Source of the DNA: Candidatus Woesearchaeota archaeon
Lineage (GTDB): Archaea; Nanobdellota; Nanobdellia; Woesearchaeales; UBA525
Assembly: GCA_027371725.1 (NCBI GenBank)
Contig: DAHXMN010000009.1
Span: 1 to 14,581, forward strand
Reading direction: 5' to 3'
DNA length: 14,581 nucleotides
Shown: piece by piece, positions 13,553-14,581 of the stretch
How positions within the stretch are numbered: the stretch's first letter is position 1
Layout of the letters: the number at the start of each line of letters is the position of its first letter
Made by a program: the position numbers and the translations under genes
Notes under the pieces: generated by a model
Database searches by the model: none
Told to the model about the DNA's origin: nothing
What the model saw: only the letters and a program-made list of their open reading frames with translations

Positions 13553-14047
13553 TCATGCGACCCTCTCGAATTGTGCCGGAAAGGCCGCCTTCCCCCAGAA
13601 TCCTTCGACGATATGCTGCGCCTTGAAATGGACCCTGTCGAGGAGCGACGCGTGCCGCCTTCCCGTCGTCGCTCCGTAGGGGACGACGTAGAGCGCCATC
13701 CCTTCGAGGCGTGCGTAGTCGATCGCTCCTTTCAGGTAGCCGTTGTTCGTCACGACGATACCTCTCCTTTGGGGGATGCCTGACAGCCTGAGGTCCTCCA
13801 TGAACTTCGCCACGTCCGCGTGCGTCGCAAGCGGCGCTTTCTTCGATTCCTTGTACTTGCACTCGATATATTCGCGATGCGGATACGGTGCGAGGACGAG
13901 GTATCCGACGTCGAGTGGGGTGAACCATCGTCCCTTCATGCGGAAGCCCGCTTTTGCGACTTTCTCCTCCAGGCGTACATCGACGAACCCTTCATCCTTG
14001 AGGATCTGCGCGACATACTGAGCGTACCAGTGCGGCTTGCTGCTCAT
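13553..14047 (-). CDS. Mrr-like PD-(D/E)XK nuclease
   Basis: The 164-residue product looks like a stand-alone restriction-endonuclease-like domain. The core motif is Asp46 in TPLDVGYLVLA and Glu62-Cys-Lys64 in EYIECKYKE, 16 residues apart, as in PD-(D/E)XK enzymes. After it, RRGIVVTNNGYLKGAIDYAR (95-114) followed by GMALYVV matches the Mrr-family pattern in which a strand and Thr-Asn are followed by an Ala/Tyr helix and a second strand. An N-terminal helix (6-20) completes the fold. It should cut DNA using metal ions; the specificity is not visible. There is no fused methyl-binding or helicase domain, so targeting may come from its partners. The ATG lies one base after the stop of the membrane-anchored gene, with GGAG upstream, so it is co-translated. 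Confidence 0.82.
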   Translation of the reverse strand: MSSKPHWYAQYVAQILKDEGFVDVRLEEKVAKAGFRMKGRWFTPLDVGYLVLAPYPHREYIECKYKESKKAPLATHADVAKFMEDLRLSGIPQRRGIVVTNNGYLKGAIDYARLEGMALYVVPYGATTGRRHASLLDRVHFKAQHIVEGFWGKAAFPAQFERVA

Positions 14048-14048
14048 C

Positions 14049-14480
14049 CTACTTCTCCGGCGCGATCTTCTTCGGTCCTTCCGTCTCGCCGCCGAGCTTG
14101 CTGTACGCCCAGCGCGAGACTTCGACCGTTTTCATCGCGCCGTCCATGACGTAGTGGCCTCTTCCTTGGTAGGCGCCCTCAAGCCGCCAGGTCATGTCTG
14201 TGAGCGGCAGCTCCGTATGCTCCTGCGCATTCTGCAGATAGACCTCACGTTGCTTGTCGCCATTCAGTCTGACGCTGAGCGCGTAGTTGTTGGGATAGTC
14301 GAGGAATCCCTCCGCCACGGGGTATTTCGCCAGCTCCTCGAGCTCGTCGATCGGCTTCCGCGCGTTGTGGGCGCCGAGCATGTACGCGCCGCCGAGCGCG
14401 GCCGTGAACGCTCCTGCCAGGAGGACGCGTCGCAGGGCGCCGCCTTTCGTTCTGTTCGCATTTCCTTCAGTCCCTTCCAC
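14049..14480 (-). CDS. Membrane-anchored protein, first gene of operon II
   Basis: From the GTG at 14480 the product is 143 residues: a short polar N-terminus with basic residues (NRTKGGALRR), one hydrophobic segment (about 20-38, LLAGAFTAALGGAYMLGA), and a mixed domain of about 100 residues that would lie on the far side of the membrane or, if the topology is reversed, inside. The domain contains LDYPNNYALSVRLNGDKQRE and DMTWRLEGAYQGRGHYVMDG and looks beta-rich. The start at 14480 is preferred over the GTG at 14489 because AGGTGAT lies four bases upstream of it. A TATA box near 14526 makes it the first gene of operon II. I do not recognise the family; a membrane tether for the operon's nuclease and ATPase is an inference. 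Confidence 0.75.
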   Translation of the reverse strand: MEGTEGNANRTKGGALRRVLLAGAFTAALGGAYMLGAHNARKPIDELEELAKYPVAEGFLDYPNNYALSVRLNGDKQREVYLQNAQEHTELPLTDMTWRLEGAYQGRGHYVMDGAMKTVEVSRWAYSKLGGETEGPKKIAPEK

Positions 14481-14522
14481 GAGTATCACCTTCGTCGTTG
14501 TTCTCCTCGTTGAAGGCCTTTC

Positions 14523-14530
14523 CTTTAAAG
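14523..14530 (-). promoter_or_regulatory. TATA box of operon II
   Basis: CTTTAAAG lies about 46 bases before the GTG at 14480, placing the message start near 14500 and leaving a leader of about 20 bases that holds the AGGTGAT ribosome binding site. No other good TATA box precedes the four genes down to 10761. Confidence 0.5.
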
Positions 14531-14581
14531 TGTCTTTCCAAGTTTTTTCCGTGACTTCTCCAAGAAAGGCGCTTGGTTTTC

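Noticed and set aside
12392..13783. Very long + strand frame of 463 codons opposite operon II
   Set aside because: It mirrors the - strand genes, is rich in Arg, Leu, His and Asp from reversed GC-rich codons, and has no ribosome binding site or TATA box. The - strand genes have all three supports and conserved motifs.

Overview
The window looks like a piece of an archaeal chromosome or large replicon, GC-rich over most of its length. It carries an archaeal/eukaryotic-type ribosomal protein L35Ae, a METTL5-like RNA methylase, a XerA-type tyrosine recombinase and a PadR-type repressor. Nearly every transcription unit is preceded by an archaeal TATA box (TTTATAAA or TTTAAATA). Three genes (L35Ae, the methylase and one membrane protein) have the box about 27 bases before the start codon and so look leaderless; the others use purine-rich ribosome binding sites and sometimes GTG or TTG starts. 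A DPANN-type or other small uncultivated archaeon is my best guess, by inference only.

Layout. 1-310: C-terminal end of an unrecognised + strand gene. 387-641: L35Ae (+). 642-897: non-coding, holding a possible structured RNA at 735-855 followed by a T6 tract. 898-1281: small four-helix membrane protein (-). 1337-5347: operon I (-), four tightly packed genes transcribed from a TATA box near 5390: a multi-helix membrane protein with a signal peptide, a membrane-anchored beta-sandwich protein, a 555-residue soluble protein of mosaic base composition, and a coiled-coil protein. 5470-6001: a membrane-protein gene broken by three single-base frameshifts (+).

6002-8801: a region around a XerA-type recombinase (7257-6421, -), bounded by two very AT-rich islands (about 6020-6350 and 8448-8765). 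Both islands carry diverged copies of the same roughly 45-base unit. The left island also holds a perfect 16-base tandem duplication, a near-palindrome with Xer-site-like geometry and a possible 46-residue leaderless gene. Between the islands are also a four-helix membrane protein (+) and a convergent PadR regulator (-) whose promoters share the same 12 bases, GTTTAAATATCG.

8802-10712: a coiled-coil/winged-helix regulator (-), the METTL5-like methylase (+), a 237-base gap without a credible gene, and a membrane protein (-). 10761-14480: operon II (-), four genes from a TATA box near 14526: a membrane-anchored protein, a stand-alone Mrr-like PD-(D/E)XK nuclease, a 385-residue coiled-coil protein and a classical AAA ATPase. 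I infer that these four act together on DNA at or near the membrane. I do not recognise the set as a named system, so it is the best candidate here for something undescribed, with operon I and the 45-base repeat islands next.
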